NCBI GenBank assembly: GCA_008508345.1
Contig: QNGE01000732.1
Span: 137,179-201,178 of the forward strand
Direction: 5' to 3'
From: Paragonimus westermani
Taxonomy: Eukaryota > Platyhelminthes > Trematoda > Plagiorchiida > Troglotrematidae
DNA: 64,000 nt
Made by a program: the position numbers and the translations under genes. The notes below the pieces were generated by a model. It made no database searches. It worked only from the letters and a program-made list of their open reading frames with translations, and was not told the origin of the DNA. How positions within the stretch are numbered: position 1 is the stretch's first letter; the number at the start of each line of letters is the position of its first letter. Below, piece after piece: positions 38,075 to 49,400 of the stretch.

Positions 38075-38128
38075 TGGCGCAGTGGTTAACACAGTTGCCT
38101 CATGAACGTGTGGCCGTAGTTCAAATCT
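38075..38128 (+). promoter_or_regulatory. tRNA-like pol III A and B boxes
   Basis: TGGCGCAGTGG (38075-38085) matches the A-box pattern. AGTTCAAATCT (38118-38128) is close to the B-box GGTTCGANTCC. Order and spacing are those of a tRNA gene. They sit just upstream of the hammerhead in the right arm of dimer 2, so a pol III transcript would run through the ribozyme. Equivalent boxes are seen in the other long arms. Promoter function is inferred. Confidence 0.7.
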
Positions 38129-38146
38129 CGGTCGTGGCAAGGATAT

Positions 38147-38191
38147 GCACTACTGACGAGCTCTGATGAGAGCGAAACTCGAGTCTAGTGC
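38147..38191 (+). ncRNA. Type I hammerhead ribozyme, complete
   Basis: Perfect stem I GCACTA/TAGTGC, CTGACGA, stem II GCTCT/AGAGC with a GATG loop, GAAA, stem III CTCGAG, then TC. The 45 bases are identical to the copy at 40433-40477. Because stem III is self-complementary, two molecules can pair through it, as in other short-stem-III hammerheads that work as dimers. Confidence 0.9.
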
Positions 38192-38324
38192 TTCTTTTCG
38201 AAGGAGGCTGGCCAGAAAGTCTATCTGAATGCGAACGCTCCGATCAAATGTGGGTGATGTTCAACTTGATAATAAATCACATCTCCGACTAATCATCAGT
38301 AAAGTGAATAGAAGACGGTGGTTT

Positions 38325-38470
38325 TTAATTGTTTCAAGTCACTCATCACCCACATCTGATCACAGCCTTCACACAACTATAAGCCTTTCGGCTAGCTCAT
38401 TTCGAAAGGAAGCACTGGACTGGATTTTCGCTGTTGCGAGAGCTCATCAGTGGTGCATGTATACGTCCGG
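38325..38470 (-). mobile_element. Single HHR-SINE 3' fragment
   Basis: On the minus strand this runs from just downstream of the tRNA-like head through the ribozyme to the TTCAAGTCACTCATCACCCA end, which is the terminus used by the left arms of the dimers. It lies about 25 bases beyond dimer 2. The tRNA-like head is missing. It is more diverged than the dimer arms. Confidence 0.8.
38412..38456 (-). ncRNA. Hammerhead, core intact with weak stems
   Basis: CTGATGA, GAAA and TC are intact. Stem I has two mismatches beside the cleavage site (GCACCA/CAGTGC). Stem II has a C-C mismatch, and stem III is ATCCAG rather than CTCGAG. Weak or no activity is expected. Confidence 0.7.
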
Positions 38471-38474
38471 ATCA

Positions 38475-39395
38475 ACGCAACCAATACAGAACGGTAGGAC
38501 AGGGACAGGAAGTTAGCAGAGTAAAACTGGGTCTTGCAAGTTGCTGCAAACTTCCAAACATTTATGGGACAGCCACCCAGAATAGGCTACCGTTGTTAGT
38601 GATAAGTGGTCTAGAGTCAAGCTTACCATCGTCACAGAATAATGGTGGGAATCCGGGACAGTGATGTTACATAACATGCAGCCTTGTCTGTGAGTAGTAT
38701 AGTGTGTACATTCGGGTACTAAATGGTAGGTCACAACGCCAGGAAGGTGCGGGACCAATAGCGACTATTGAAATAACGTGTGCGCACTCTGGGGGTCGTG
38801 TCACCAGGGAGAATGACAGTGTGCTGCTGCCCATTTTGTATGGACATATGTAGACCATGCAAACGATTGTAAGCTTTTGTTGTCCTGTTTCCACATTATC
38901 TTTAAGGGATTTCATGCAATGCACAAATTTGCAGGCGAAGCATTATTTACGGTCAGAACAATGTGACCATCGACGTGACTGTATTTTCAAGATTGGCCCG
39001 GGAAAAGATGTACGTATAATTGTGACAGAGGAAAAAGCTATACTGGTAATATATCACGTATATTCCCAGATCATAGCAAGTCCAACGAACTCGAAACATG
39101 AAGACATAACATTCGATTGTGTGAATTCATCCGAAAAAGACCGACTGAGTGACTTCCTGAGGACAGTCACGAGTGGATAATGCGTTATTTAAAACTGATT
39201 AGATCCCCAAGTAATAATCGGGATTTCTTCCAAGTTTGCTCCTGAAAAAGAATTACAATCCAAGTTTCCTTTTTTTAACTGAATATCACCAAAGAAGGAT
39301 CAGTGATGGCTTAAAACGAGGTGTTTATCACGAAACAAATTATGTCGGGCAATTTGCGAATATTATAGTTTATGGCCCTTCAGCCAGCAACGGAT
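38475..39395. other. Unassigned; one 107-codon frame
   Basis: The frame at 38857-39180 (plus) has no recognised domain, and I see no splice context that would make it an exon. Confidence 0.4.
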
Positions 39396-39399
39396 TTCC

Positions 39400-39820
39400 A
39401 TGAACATGAAAATTAATCTAGACCAAAGACTAAGGTTGGTTGTTAGGTTGACAGAAGAAGATATCTATCCCAACAGCATTATAACCCAGAACGTGATCAG
39501 AATGAAACGATAAGTTCCTGTTGCTACGGTGGAGAAGAAAACAATGTTTATCCGCTTACCAGACAAGAATGTTATTGCAACAGGGACACTCATCCGTTGT
39601 CTTTGTCGGCCCGTCAACTGCACAATCCCGACTGGGGCGCAGTTCGACTGTCCCATAACCTCTGCCGATGACACTGATTCTGGAAGAGAGAATTCCTATC
39701 CTTGACTCATTTTTTTGCTTAGGTGCTCAATATCTCATTGCTGCACAGCAGAATGCGCAGGTTGCACGGCAAGACATTTGACCGAACGAATCAAGGAGTA
39801 CCCAGCTTGCCTCTGAGGAG
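39400..39820 (+). pseudogene. PLE fossil, thumb to GIY-YIG
   Basis: The plus-strand frame reads RLTEEDIYPNSIITQNVIRM, a stop, then VPVATVEKKTMFIRLPDKN. This aligns with the NGYPRSFIDRH segment and KVVTVEKKRVYIELPFKGD of the PLE at 8.7 kb. Further on, CTARHLTERIKEYPACL (about 39755-39810) matches the GIY-YIG helix RTERCLISRMKEHLPKW. The sequence between is decayed, and the VY and YIG strands are not clear. A ten-base G run (39820-39829) sits at the end. This fossil covers a region different from the ones near 26.5 and 35.3 kb. Confidence 0.75.
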
Positions 39821-40079
39821 GGGGGGGGGTTGTTCACCAAATCATTCATGACCTATTCAGCCGATACTGACTACAAACCCAACTGTAATCAGGCTGTCCG
39901 TTTAGTCTACAGATTTAAGGTCGGCCACCCCAAACCGGCCAGACTACAAACAATAGCCATCGATAAACAGACGGCTATCCGGTTAGGCAATTAAACTCTT
40001 TTCAAGTTAAACACTACCCACATTTGATCGCAGCCTTCGCATTTTGATAGACTGTGCAGCCAGTAACTTTCGAAAACAA

Positions 40080-40124
40080 GCACTAGAGTATAGTTTCGCC
40101 CTCATTAGAGCTCGTCACTATTGC
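40080..40124 (-). ncRNA. Hammerhead with C3-to-G change
   Basis: The minus strand reads GCAATA then GTGACGA, so C3 is G. Stem III has changed from CTCGAG to CTATAC and no longer pairs with itself. GAAA and TC remain. It is predicted inactive because C3 must pair with G8. Confidence 0.8.
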
Positions 40125-40432
40125 GCATACTTGCCACAACCGGGATTTGAACTGCGGCCACACTTTCGTGAGGCAACTGTGTTGACCACTGCGTCATCCA
40201 CCTCACATTAGGCACGGCCGAACTATCAAATCTGAACGTTCAACCACTTTCGCTTGTGAGCAATGATCAGGTTGCTCGATCATCTCGAGAGGAGACACAA
40301 GCGAGATTGGTTGGAAGTTCGGATGTGATAATTTGATCGTGCCTAATGTGCGTAGGTGGATGACGCAGTGGTCAACACGGTTGCCTCATGAGCGCGTGAC
40401 CGGAGTTCAAATCCCTGCCGTGGCAAGGATAT

Positions 40433-40477
40433 GCACTACTGACGAGCTCTGATGAGAGCGAAACTCGAGTCTAGTGC
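40433..40477 (+). ncRNA. Type I hammerhead ribozyme, complete
   Basis: All core and stem elements are present, and the 45 bases are identical to 38147-38191. The tRNA-like A box (GACGCAGTGG) and B box (GAGTTCAAATCC) lie just upstream. Confidence 0.9.
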
Positions 40478-40594
40478 TTGGTTTCGAAGGATGCTGGCTG
40501 CAAAGTCTATCAGAATGCGATGGCTGCTTTCAACTGTGAATGATGTTCAACTCTAAAATAAAACAAATCCCCGACTACTCATCAGTAATCTCCT

Positions 40595-43500
40595 TGTTCA
40601 CACAAGAAAGTTGTACAAACCCTGCAGTTGCTGTAGCCAACGGTTACATCGCAAACCTTCCATCCTACTCCTAGCTATTACTTTGTGAAGTGATGGTGGG
40701 TAGAAATTCGGATCACTCATCTGTAACATTCATGGCTCATCATGTGAGTAGCTACTCCATAGACGTTTTGAGTTCCGTAACACACTGCAGGATCCACTGT
40801 TATGCCATTAGATCTTTTCCCACTGTCTTCAGCGTGATTGCATTCGCCTGGCCATGTACGGTCAAAAACGACCGTTGAAGTTTTCTTCTACGACTAATTT
40901 CCCGTTAATTAGACCGGCCTCTATTTCGTTCACTACAAGCAGTAAACTGGATTATATAAAAGCACAGTGAACTGATTCTGCTGAGCGACCTGGTTCCACT
41001 ATAAGTTGCGTAATTGCGGCTCCTGGTTTCATGCCGAATCGCCATGATTTCACTAATGGTTGCGTCGTTGTGTACGACAGTCATTTGGTGTACGTCGCTG
41101 TCCACTATCGCACTATAAAACGTCACACCTGCTAATGAGGTGTAAATTATGTACTAGGTGGAATTACCCACATAATTGTGAGTGAAAAGCGATGGAAAAC
41201 AGATGGATTTGTCGAAAGCAACAGGAACAATTCCGAAAAGGAGCAGGTACGTTTCAAAACAAATTGCAGCTTTCTCTCTGATTGAAAGGTAAGATGTCTA
41301 CCGTCGGAACTCAGCTTCACAAGTATTTACTCTCAGAAACTCGTCTGAGTGTGCTGTGGTAGAGGTTTGATAGTATTTAAGGTCTGCAAAACTTTCCGGA
41401 TGATATTTGACCAGTTCTATTGAACATTATTCTCTCGTGCAAATGTTAACATCAGTACTTAACTGTTTCATCCGGCGAATCGCAGTGCAATCTTCAAAGC
41501 GCGTACGTTAGCGAGCGCTGTAAACGTAAGCGAGGAAAATACGAGACTTAAGCAGTTCCCTACTGTATCACCACGTTCATCCGTGCCGTTCTGATGTCAG
41601 TTGGAGAAGATGGAATAAACTGTACGTCCACCTTTTGTTTACACTGATGGTGTTACTCTGTTTTATTTTGACTAGGGTTAAAGAAAGATGGTCATAAGGT
41701 CTAGACTCCGCTTGATCTGCCATCCGACAGTTTGTTCACATCTGCTGTACATTTGGTTTATTCAGTCACCACGAAAAATACGGTTCCCCCGATTACATCT
41801 TTTTGTAACAATGCAAGAAGGAGATCAGTCAGAACACAACGTACGTGTTGTTGAATTAAAAAGCGCAGGTAGCGTAAACTCAGGCCTTTGTACTACAACC
41901 ACATCCTGGCGTGAAGTTGTTACGAAATGAACTGGATACTCTCCGAATGCATGTGATTTGGCAACAACGTATCACGGTATTCAGGATACACTGTTCGTGA
42001 GTGTTTGTGAGTAATGCGATGCACATCACTGTTGTTCAGCTTAGGCTCGCCTAGCCCTTTGTGACAAACAAGTCAGTCCGTGCAGTCGCACACAACAATG
42101 AGAAATAGCGCTCAGTTAAACTTTCACATACTGAACACAATCCATGCTTGTAAGCATTTGCACCAAGTGCAAATCATTCCTTGTTCAACCAGAACGTCTG
42201 ATGTATTAATGCACGTGACTAGCTTAAACAAGGACTAGAATGACCATGAAGTGCAGAGTAATGAATAATCCGTTCCGTCTAGTGAAGTGGGGCTTCCAAA
42301 CAGCTAAATGGTGCATCTTTGCTTAGAGTTATTTTTTGGGGAGCGACAGCATTTCACTCCCAGGGAGCTAAGTAGAATGCAGTAAAAAAGTGATTTCACA
42401 TTTGTAAGAACCGCCAAATGTGCACACGCTTGACACTGGAACCACATGTGGACTATTCAATTTTACGTAGACCACCATGAACAATCCAGAAGTGAGTGCG
42501 TGATTGACTGGTCTTTAACTCTGACAAATACGCAGTAATCAGAGAATGATTGGGGTTCACACACCCCGGGGAGTGCTGATATATATAAGCTCTTCTGATT
42601 CAAAGAAACCAAGCAACAGACTGCCTAGCATTTCAATTAATACCACCAGGCAACTTGTTTGTATGCTGCCTGGGGAATAATCCGGCTGTTGTGGCTTAGA
42701 CAAGAAGCCCGATAAAACCCACGTTCTTTACAGTAACGTGACAATTTTGTAGCCATTGTGACTAACAAAGAAACCGTAAGACTACGATAAACAAAACCGA
42801 CGCTTTCAATCAGTTAAATTAATTTTGCGATATCACCAAGAGAAATAAGCGTTCTCTTTGAAGATCAGTGCTGTTCTCTGTGAATAAGTCCATAAGAAGA
42901 GGCATCGTTCAGAAGTTTTGATAGCCACTTAATGAAAAATCGCTTGGTTTGGACCTCACTCTCTCCAGCCCGCAAACGAATGCTTTAATATTGGTCTGCA
43001 ACATTCCGACTGGGACTTCTGCACCTGATGCTAAGTTCCCATGATTGCGTTCTTTTTAAGGGTCATCTGAACAAGTCACAGACTAGGTAGCAGTGTTGGG
43101 TACAGATCAGGGGGTTTTTCATCAAAACAGTTTTTGAAGATGACTCTCTAACGGTTACATGCAGTTCACTGACCCACCCCAGTATCATTACGCAAACGAG
43201 CCAAGTATGATCTGGCAAGCTTGTCACAGGTCTTCTTCCTAAAAAGATTAGGTTCAGCCGAAACTGCGTATGGCACGAGGAAGGTTGTCCCTCCACGAGG
43301 CTACCAAAATTAAACAACACGTGCATAGCATATGTGGTTTTTACGGGAGTATTTAGCCCGGGATGCAGTAGTACACTGGCGGGTCTTCACTTGTTGTACT
43401 CATGGGCTTACCCAACATCAACGAAATGCTTTATGGAATCCTCGTGGAAATGCAGCGTGTTGCTGCCGATGACTGAGCACACAATAATCACTGTACGTAA

Positions 43501-43790
43501 TATGACGTGCTGAAAATTTGAGAGTGAACTGACTGAATCCTGTACAGCATTGCTAAATTCATCCAGTGCACAGTATCGAACAACAACCCATCATCATCAT
43601 AGACAGAAATACAGCATTGGTTCTTATTGATGCGTAGCCGTCGTACAGTCATGAGAAAGGCAAACTCTGTACATGAAGAGAGAAGTGAAAACAGAATGGG
43701 AGCGGAAGATGTCTGACTACTAAGAATAGACTCGTTCATATTCAAACATTTAGCACCAAGGTGCTTACAGCTTGCATGCAAACAACCACT
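40595..43790. other. No recognisable gene
   Basis: About 3.2 kb of short frames without recognisable domains. Confidence 0.5.
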
Positions 43791-43799
43791 TCGTAAACG

Positions 43800-45030
43800 A
43801 AAATAAGGCGTCCTCGACCAGACAGTTTCCTTACAACCTTCAACGCTCCACGTCATTGAATGCACACACTTCACAGACAACTCGGTCGAACAACAACATT
43901 CACCACATTGAGATTGAGTGGCCATCATCTCACCTAAAGTCTCTAACCACTGACTCTGAGAGTCGTGATGTCCTTAGCCTGGGAGACGAACCCAGCGTAC
44001 AGTGGACAAAAGCTTCCCGAGCAATTTCATCTCTCTGGGCCAGCACATCATCTGTCTACCTTGCACTCTATGATAGTCGTCCGCAGCGTTGGCAAACAGT
44101 GCTCCCTGTGGCAGACGGTTAGCTGGCATACTTAGTACATGGCTCAGTTATCTAAGTCTCTACAATTGTTGGGATTGGTAAAAATAACTAGACCATCCGT
44201 ACCAGATACCCGTTTCCTAACTTCCTCGTTACTTACTCTTTGGTGCCACCCCATACAAACGGTCTAACGCAGACAACGGTGGTCACATACCTGAAGACGG
44301 TTCTCGTCTTCCACTCTGAACGACCATGTTTCGCGACCATAATGTACTACAACCCATACTGTCGCCTTATACACGCGATCGTTGAGCTTCAGAAAGATAC
44401 CTCTGTTATCAGAGGTGCTCTAGAATAACCAGCACTGTTCTGATCACAGTGATACGCGCTTCTACCTCATTTCCTACACTTTGTTGCTACCGATACAAAC
44501 TCTTGACTACACAAATCGGTCAACAACCTCCGTATGTTTATTGTGTTGCAATGAACTTACGTAATTACGGTCGTCGTACGGAAACACTCGGCATTTTGAG
44601 GCTGCAAAACGCATTTCAAATTGTTGGGCAGAAAGCAAAATAGCGTCTAGCGTTGTTTGTGTGGCTTGAAAGTTGCCAAACAGCATCACAACACCATCAG
44701 CAGACTGAAGATTATCCACGCCTCCTTCAGGTAAGAGTTCAACTCCGGCATTTTCTGGGTGCTGCCGACATACCTCCATTACACCGTTTGTCACGAAATT
44801 GAACAAACACGGAGAAAGACGCACACTGCTCTTAGTACTGAAACTGCCAGAGAGTTCGCCGTAAATGCTAACTTTAGATTAAGTATAGGAATAAAGCGCC
44901 GACAGTTGGTACACCACTGTGCTTAACCGACTTTAAATATGTAGATCGATCTACTGAATCGAAATTGCCCTTATAGTCGAAAATTAAGGCAGCTGGTGGC
45001 TGGCGGTACATATGACGTTGCACCGGAATT
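43800..45030 (-). pseudogene. RTE-like LINE fossil
   Basis: On the minus strand, pieces in several frames follow a non-LTR retrotransposon in order. FDYKGNFDSVDRS is the RT palm-A region (the family usually has LDFRAAFDSVDRS). Next come LSPCLFNFVTNGVMEV, then LQSADGVVMLF at the catalytic box, where family members have YADD, then FEMRFAASKC. The C-terminal part has TVWVVVHYGRETWSFRVEDE, CDHRCLR, RVSNEEVRKRVSG, LSHVLSMPANRLPQGAL and SQWLETLGEMMA. This order and wording resemble RTE-type elements common in flatworms. The catalytic Asp pair is lost and there are several frameshifts and stops, so it is dead. The endonuclease part is not seen. Confidence 0.82.
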
Positions 45031-45034
45031 TGAC

Positions 45035-45840
45035 CACCACAACCCTCCCAACTATTGTGTCTAATTGCTGAGGTATTCCGTATTAGGGAACACTCGGGAA
45101 CTCAGTAGGGATGCAGTCCAAAGAGACTGGAAACTACGAATATCCCAAATCATGTGCTTTTCACAGTCGATCTTCGTACTAATTTGTTTTATCACAGAGA
45201 TGGTTGAGTTGCTTTCACGGAAAAGGCATCCTAAACAGGGTGGGATCACTCCAACGATTCTAACACTGCGCTGCTGGGGTTCAGTTAATTTGTTTCTTCC
45301 CTGGAATAAACTGCCTGAATTTTGAAGACCATTGAACTCAACTGATTCCGTGTACAGTTACAAACTATTCAGCCTGATAAACCGTCGCATACCAGTGGGG
45401 AATCTCTCTAATCACCTTTGCAAAGTCAGGTCAGCAGTTATTCAGCGACATATAGGTTGTGGCATCCAGTCAATAAACACCAGTAAGTCCATGAGTTGGA
45501 GCTACCGAGCCAGCCCATTGTCGAATGTTAACGAGATTGCGCCTTTGAAAAGATACTTTTAAGCTAGTAATTAGCCCAAATACGTCAAGTTCCTGATCGG
45601 TGCTGCCAAAATGATTCACAAACAGTCAGCAAAGCGTTTGATCACCATCACCAAGTCCAAAGTGTTACAGATAGCTTATTGATCTGACATGAATTCGACA
45701 AGTCAATGGACAACTGAGCCAAATGCACTTCATGTAGGATGAATCCCCATGCATCTCAGCAAATTCAAAGCTGTTTTTGTTCATACCAGTCACCCTACAA
45801 AAGTCAATACTCCATACTGCATATATCCACTTTTACTCTG
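45035..45840. other. No recognisable gene
   Basis: Nothing was recognised. This is possibly the 5' remains of the LINE fossil, but no endonuclease motif is visible. Confidence 0.4.
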
Positions 45841-45842
45841 AC

Positions 45843-46019
45843 CGATTGGCGGTATCCGATTCGGATTATAATGTCACAGTGACCTAGGCCAAAGGACGCC
45901 TGCGCTTACCCATCACTGCAATTGGCTTGCGCTGCACCAATTGCAGTTCCACCAACACACCACATATCCAGTGTAAACCTGAAGGAATAAGACTGGGAGG
46001 TGTGCTAGTGGGGCCTTTC
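45843..46019. repeat. Dispersed direct repeat, copy 1
   Basis: About 177 bases recur in the same orientation at 63825-64000, with roughly nine in ten positions matching by eye. Both copies hold a hairpin. Here CTGCAATTGG (45916-45925) pairs perfectly with CCAATTGCAG (45937-45946) around an 11-base loop. No coding capacity is shared. This is probably part of an unidentified transposon. Confidence 0.85.
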
Positions 46020-46024
46020 TGTCC

Positions 46025-46405
46025 AGTCGGCCAATGCTGGTTAGCCACTTGATTGGCTAATAAGGAAACTCTTATCTCTCGGAAACTAAACAGAGAAAGG
46101 CTGCAATGACGAGATCTACACTGAGAAGAAGGATTTTTGAAGTGTAATACAAGAAGCGTTGCAGTATAGGAGTGCAGGTTAGTGTAACCCAAAGAAGCAA
46201 ATTTCTCATTGGACTATGAAAAGCCAGGCAGACCATTCATCATACAATACACCAACAAAGCCGGAGAAAAGAATGGGTAGAAGACCACAGACACTCAAGT
46301 TTCTGAGGAGAAGAAGAGCGGATTAATTGTCAATGACCACGATGTTGGCCGATGCAGTCATTAACAGAAGTAGAATAAATATACTGATATGACCTACCTG
46401 ACCGG
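46025..46405. other. Likely 3' flank of the LINE
   Basis: This non-coding stretch lies downstream of the LINE stop codon (minus strand). The LINE 3' UTR must lie here, but I cannot place its end and see no clear poly-A tail. Confidence 0.4.
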
Positions 46406-46408
46406 AGC

Positions 46409-49400
46409 CTAACGTACTCGCCGCCTCTTCGCCGACGGGGTACTATGAGTACGTTGGTGACCTACCAGCCCCAAACGGCCAGCGCATTCGCGGCCGCACA
46501 CATCACAACGCCATATAGTCACGTCACCGCGACCTATGGCACCGATGGTTCCTTTGCGTACCGCACGCTTCCGCTCGCGACCACGCAATAGTTGCTCGTT
46601 GAACGCTCGGACGCCCGCCCGAACCGTATTCCTCCAGGCCGTCCGGTTCAACGCCAAATCTTCCCAACATCTAAAATCAATGTTACAACGTGAAAGACTT
46701 ACCTGCACAACATCCTGGTACCTCCGCTTCTGGCCACCGGGATTTCGCTTACCTGACTTCACTTGTCCGTACAGTAACTGCTTCGGGATACGGTCATCGC
46801 CCATCCGACGGACGTGACCGAGCCAACGGAGCTGGTTCAGCATCAACATGGCTTCCATCCCGTCCATGTCCGCTCGCCGCATTACCTCAGTGTTCGGAAT
46901 CATGTCCGACCACCGAATACCCAAGATGCGCCTCAGACACTGAACATGGAAACGGCTCAAATAGCTCACGTTCCGCTGATACAGTGTCCACGTCTCACTG
47001 CCGTACAGCAGGATAGACAGCACCATTGAGCGGTAGACACACAACTTCGTGGCCATCTTCAGGCTGTGATTCTTCCAGACACGCCTTTCAAGACGTCCGA
47101 AAGCAGCGCTAGCCTTTGCCACACGCGCTCTCAACTCGCGGTCCACGGACAGATCTGTCGACAAGTTGCTACCCAAGTAGCAAAAATCCCCGCAGCCATT
47201 CACAGTGTCTCCAGCGATGCGAATTTCGGGTGGAGGTACACAAGCAGCACCTCCACCAGGAGAAGGCTGAAAAAACGAATACGTCTTACCTGTGTTGATG
47301 TCCAACCCGAACTTCGATGCTGCCGAAGCGAATGCTGTAGCTAGACGTTGCAGCTCTTCTTCGCTGTGCGCTAGCAAGGCGCTGTCATCGGCGAACAGAA
47401 GCATCCGCATCCTTGAGGTCTGCAGCCGGGTTGAGGCGCCAAATCGTCGGATATTCAACAGACGCCCGTCCGTCCGGTACTCCACCTCGACACCATCCTC
47501 TCCAGAGTTCTGAAAAGCAACTGTTACCATCGCAGTCAAATATAAACTAAATAGGGCTGGGGCTAGAACACAACCCTGCTTCACGCCAGTGACGATGTCG
47601 AAATCATCAGAGGTCGATCCACACGATTGCACCTTCGCCTTCATGCCCGCATGCAACAATCTAACCATATTGACGAACTTACCTGGACATCCAAACTTAC
47701 CAAGCACCGTCCACAGCGCCTCGCGGTTCACGGAATCGAACGCTTTGGTGAAGTCCACGAACAGGGCATACAAGGGCTGATTCCGTTCTCGGCACTTCTC
47801 CTGAAGCTGTCGAGCAGCAAACACCAGGTCGATTGTACTCCGACTCGACCGAAATCCACACTGCTCCTCGGGAACATTCATCTCCAGAACGGACGCATTC
47901 AGTCGGTTCAGGAGGATTCTGGCAAGCACCTTGCCTGCACAGCTCAAGAGGCTGATACCTCGGTAGCTGTCGGTGCATTGCTTGCTACCCTTCCCTTTGA
48001 ACAAGGGTACGATGAGGGCATCCTTGAAGTCTTGCGGCATCACCTCGTGCTCCCAGATGGAGTGAACCAGTTGGAGCAGAGCGCGTTCCAACGCCGGACC
48101 GCCATTCTTCAGGATCTCACCTGGCAGCCCATCCTCGCCTGCAGCCTTCCCGTTGCGCAGTTGACCAATCGCCCTCTGCAACTCCAGCAAGTCGGGGGCG
48201 AGAGCAAGCGAAGATTTGACGTCCTGTTGCGGCAGACTGTTAACAGTCGCCCAATCAATTGTAGTAGGGCGGTTTAACAGGCTGCCGAAGTGTTTGCGCC
48301 ATATTCCCATGATGTCTTCCGGCTGGCTGCAAGAACAACCGGTGTCCACGTCTACCAGTGCTTTAGTAGACTGGATAGACGGACCGAAGATCGCCTTAAG
48401 CGAATCGTAAAACTCCTTGTGTTGCCGACGATCTGCGAAGCCCTGCATGCGCTCGCCCTGTTTCCTCCACCAGTTGTCCTTAATTCCGCGAACACGCTCA
48501 GCCAGTTGACGGCGGATATTCCGGAACCTAGTCTTCTTCGCTCCATTGCCAGGGTCCATTGTGCATGTGGCGAACGCGGCATTCTTCTCTCGTACCAAGT
48601 TGGAGATAGCCACGTTGTTGTCATCGAACCAATCCGGGCGTTTCTTGCGCTCCACACCGATCGTCTCGGTGGCTGCTACCATAATCTGTTTCTTCAGTTG
48701 TTGCCACATACCCTCGGGGGTAGTGGGTACAGGAGCATTGTGCAGGCGAGCGACGACTGCACGTTGAAAGGCAGCCTTCGTCTCGAAGTTCTCCAACCTT
48801 CTGATATCCAGCTTCTGCCGTTGTCCAAAAGATCTACAATAAACGGACTTGCGTACATGGATAAACAATTTGGTCCTGACCAGCCTATGATCTGTGCTAC
48901 ATTCAGCCCCGCGCATCACTCGCGTGATGCGCACTTCACGAATGTCGCGCTGCCGCACAATCACGTAGTCAAGTAGGTGGTGGTGACCGCTTCGTGGATG
49001 AGTCCACGTCGTGATGTCGCTCGCATCCAGCTGGAATCGGGTGTTCGTGATAGCCAGCTCGTGAGTAGCACACAGGTGCAGCAGACGATCACCGTTCGCG
49101 TTGACTGAACCAATGCCGTAGGGTCCGAGGACTCCCGGCCAAGCTACAGAGTCGCGCCCAACTCTAGCGTTCAAGTCACCCAAAACAAACAGTCGGTCAT
49201 TCACTGGCGCAGACCGGATTGTGGCGGACAGCTGATCATAGAACTGGTCCTTTGTATCATCAGTGTGACACATAGTTGGACCATAAACACTAACAAATGT
49301 AGCACACTTACCTCGACCGAGTCGCAGGCGCATCGACAGCATTCGGGGGCTGATGCCGTGCGGTTCGCCTATCATCAAACCATTGATGCGATCAGCGACT

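Larger units (their letters stand above)
37541..38303. mobile_element. HHR-SINE inverted dimer 2, near-complete palindrome
   Basis: The left arm (37541-37894, minus) and right arm (37916-38303, plus) are both near full length and meet head to head. Their heads extend further than in the other dimers, through a shared AACCCCGCGATTAGGA-type block (CCTAATCGCGGGG in the right arm). The 21-base centre is itself palindromic (GAGATCA-G-TGATCTC at 37900-37914), so the locus can fold almost without a loop. The right arm ends with CGACTAATCATCAGTAA. The left arm stops at TTTTCAAGTTGACC. Each arm carries a hammerhead with an intact core. No clear target-site duplication was seen. Confidence 0.9.
40006..40590. 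mobile_element. HHR-SINE inverted dimer 3
   Basis: The left arm (about 40006-40298, minus) runs from a TTTTCAAGTTAAAC end to the GGAGACAC head. The right arm (about 40299-40590, plus) starts at AAGCGAGATTGG, slightly shorter at its head, and continues through A box, B box and ribozyme to CGACTACTCATCAGTAA. The arms meet head to head with no spacer. The left ribozyme has lost core bases, while the right is complete and identical to that of dimer 2. No clear flanking duplication was seen. Confidence 0.88.

Noticed and set aside
43488..43928. 146-codon minus-strand frame
   Set aside because: Its start overlaps the C-terminal end of the decayed LINE; the rest has no motif, so it is not a separate gene.
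47627..48976. Two long plus-strand frames of 216 and 228 codons
   Set aside because: They lie antisense to the LINE ORF and show no domain; they are by-products of its GC-rich codons.
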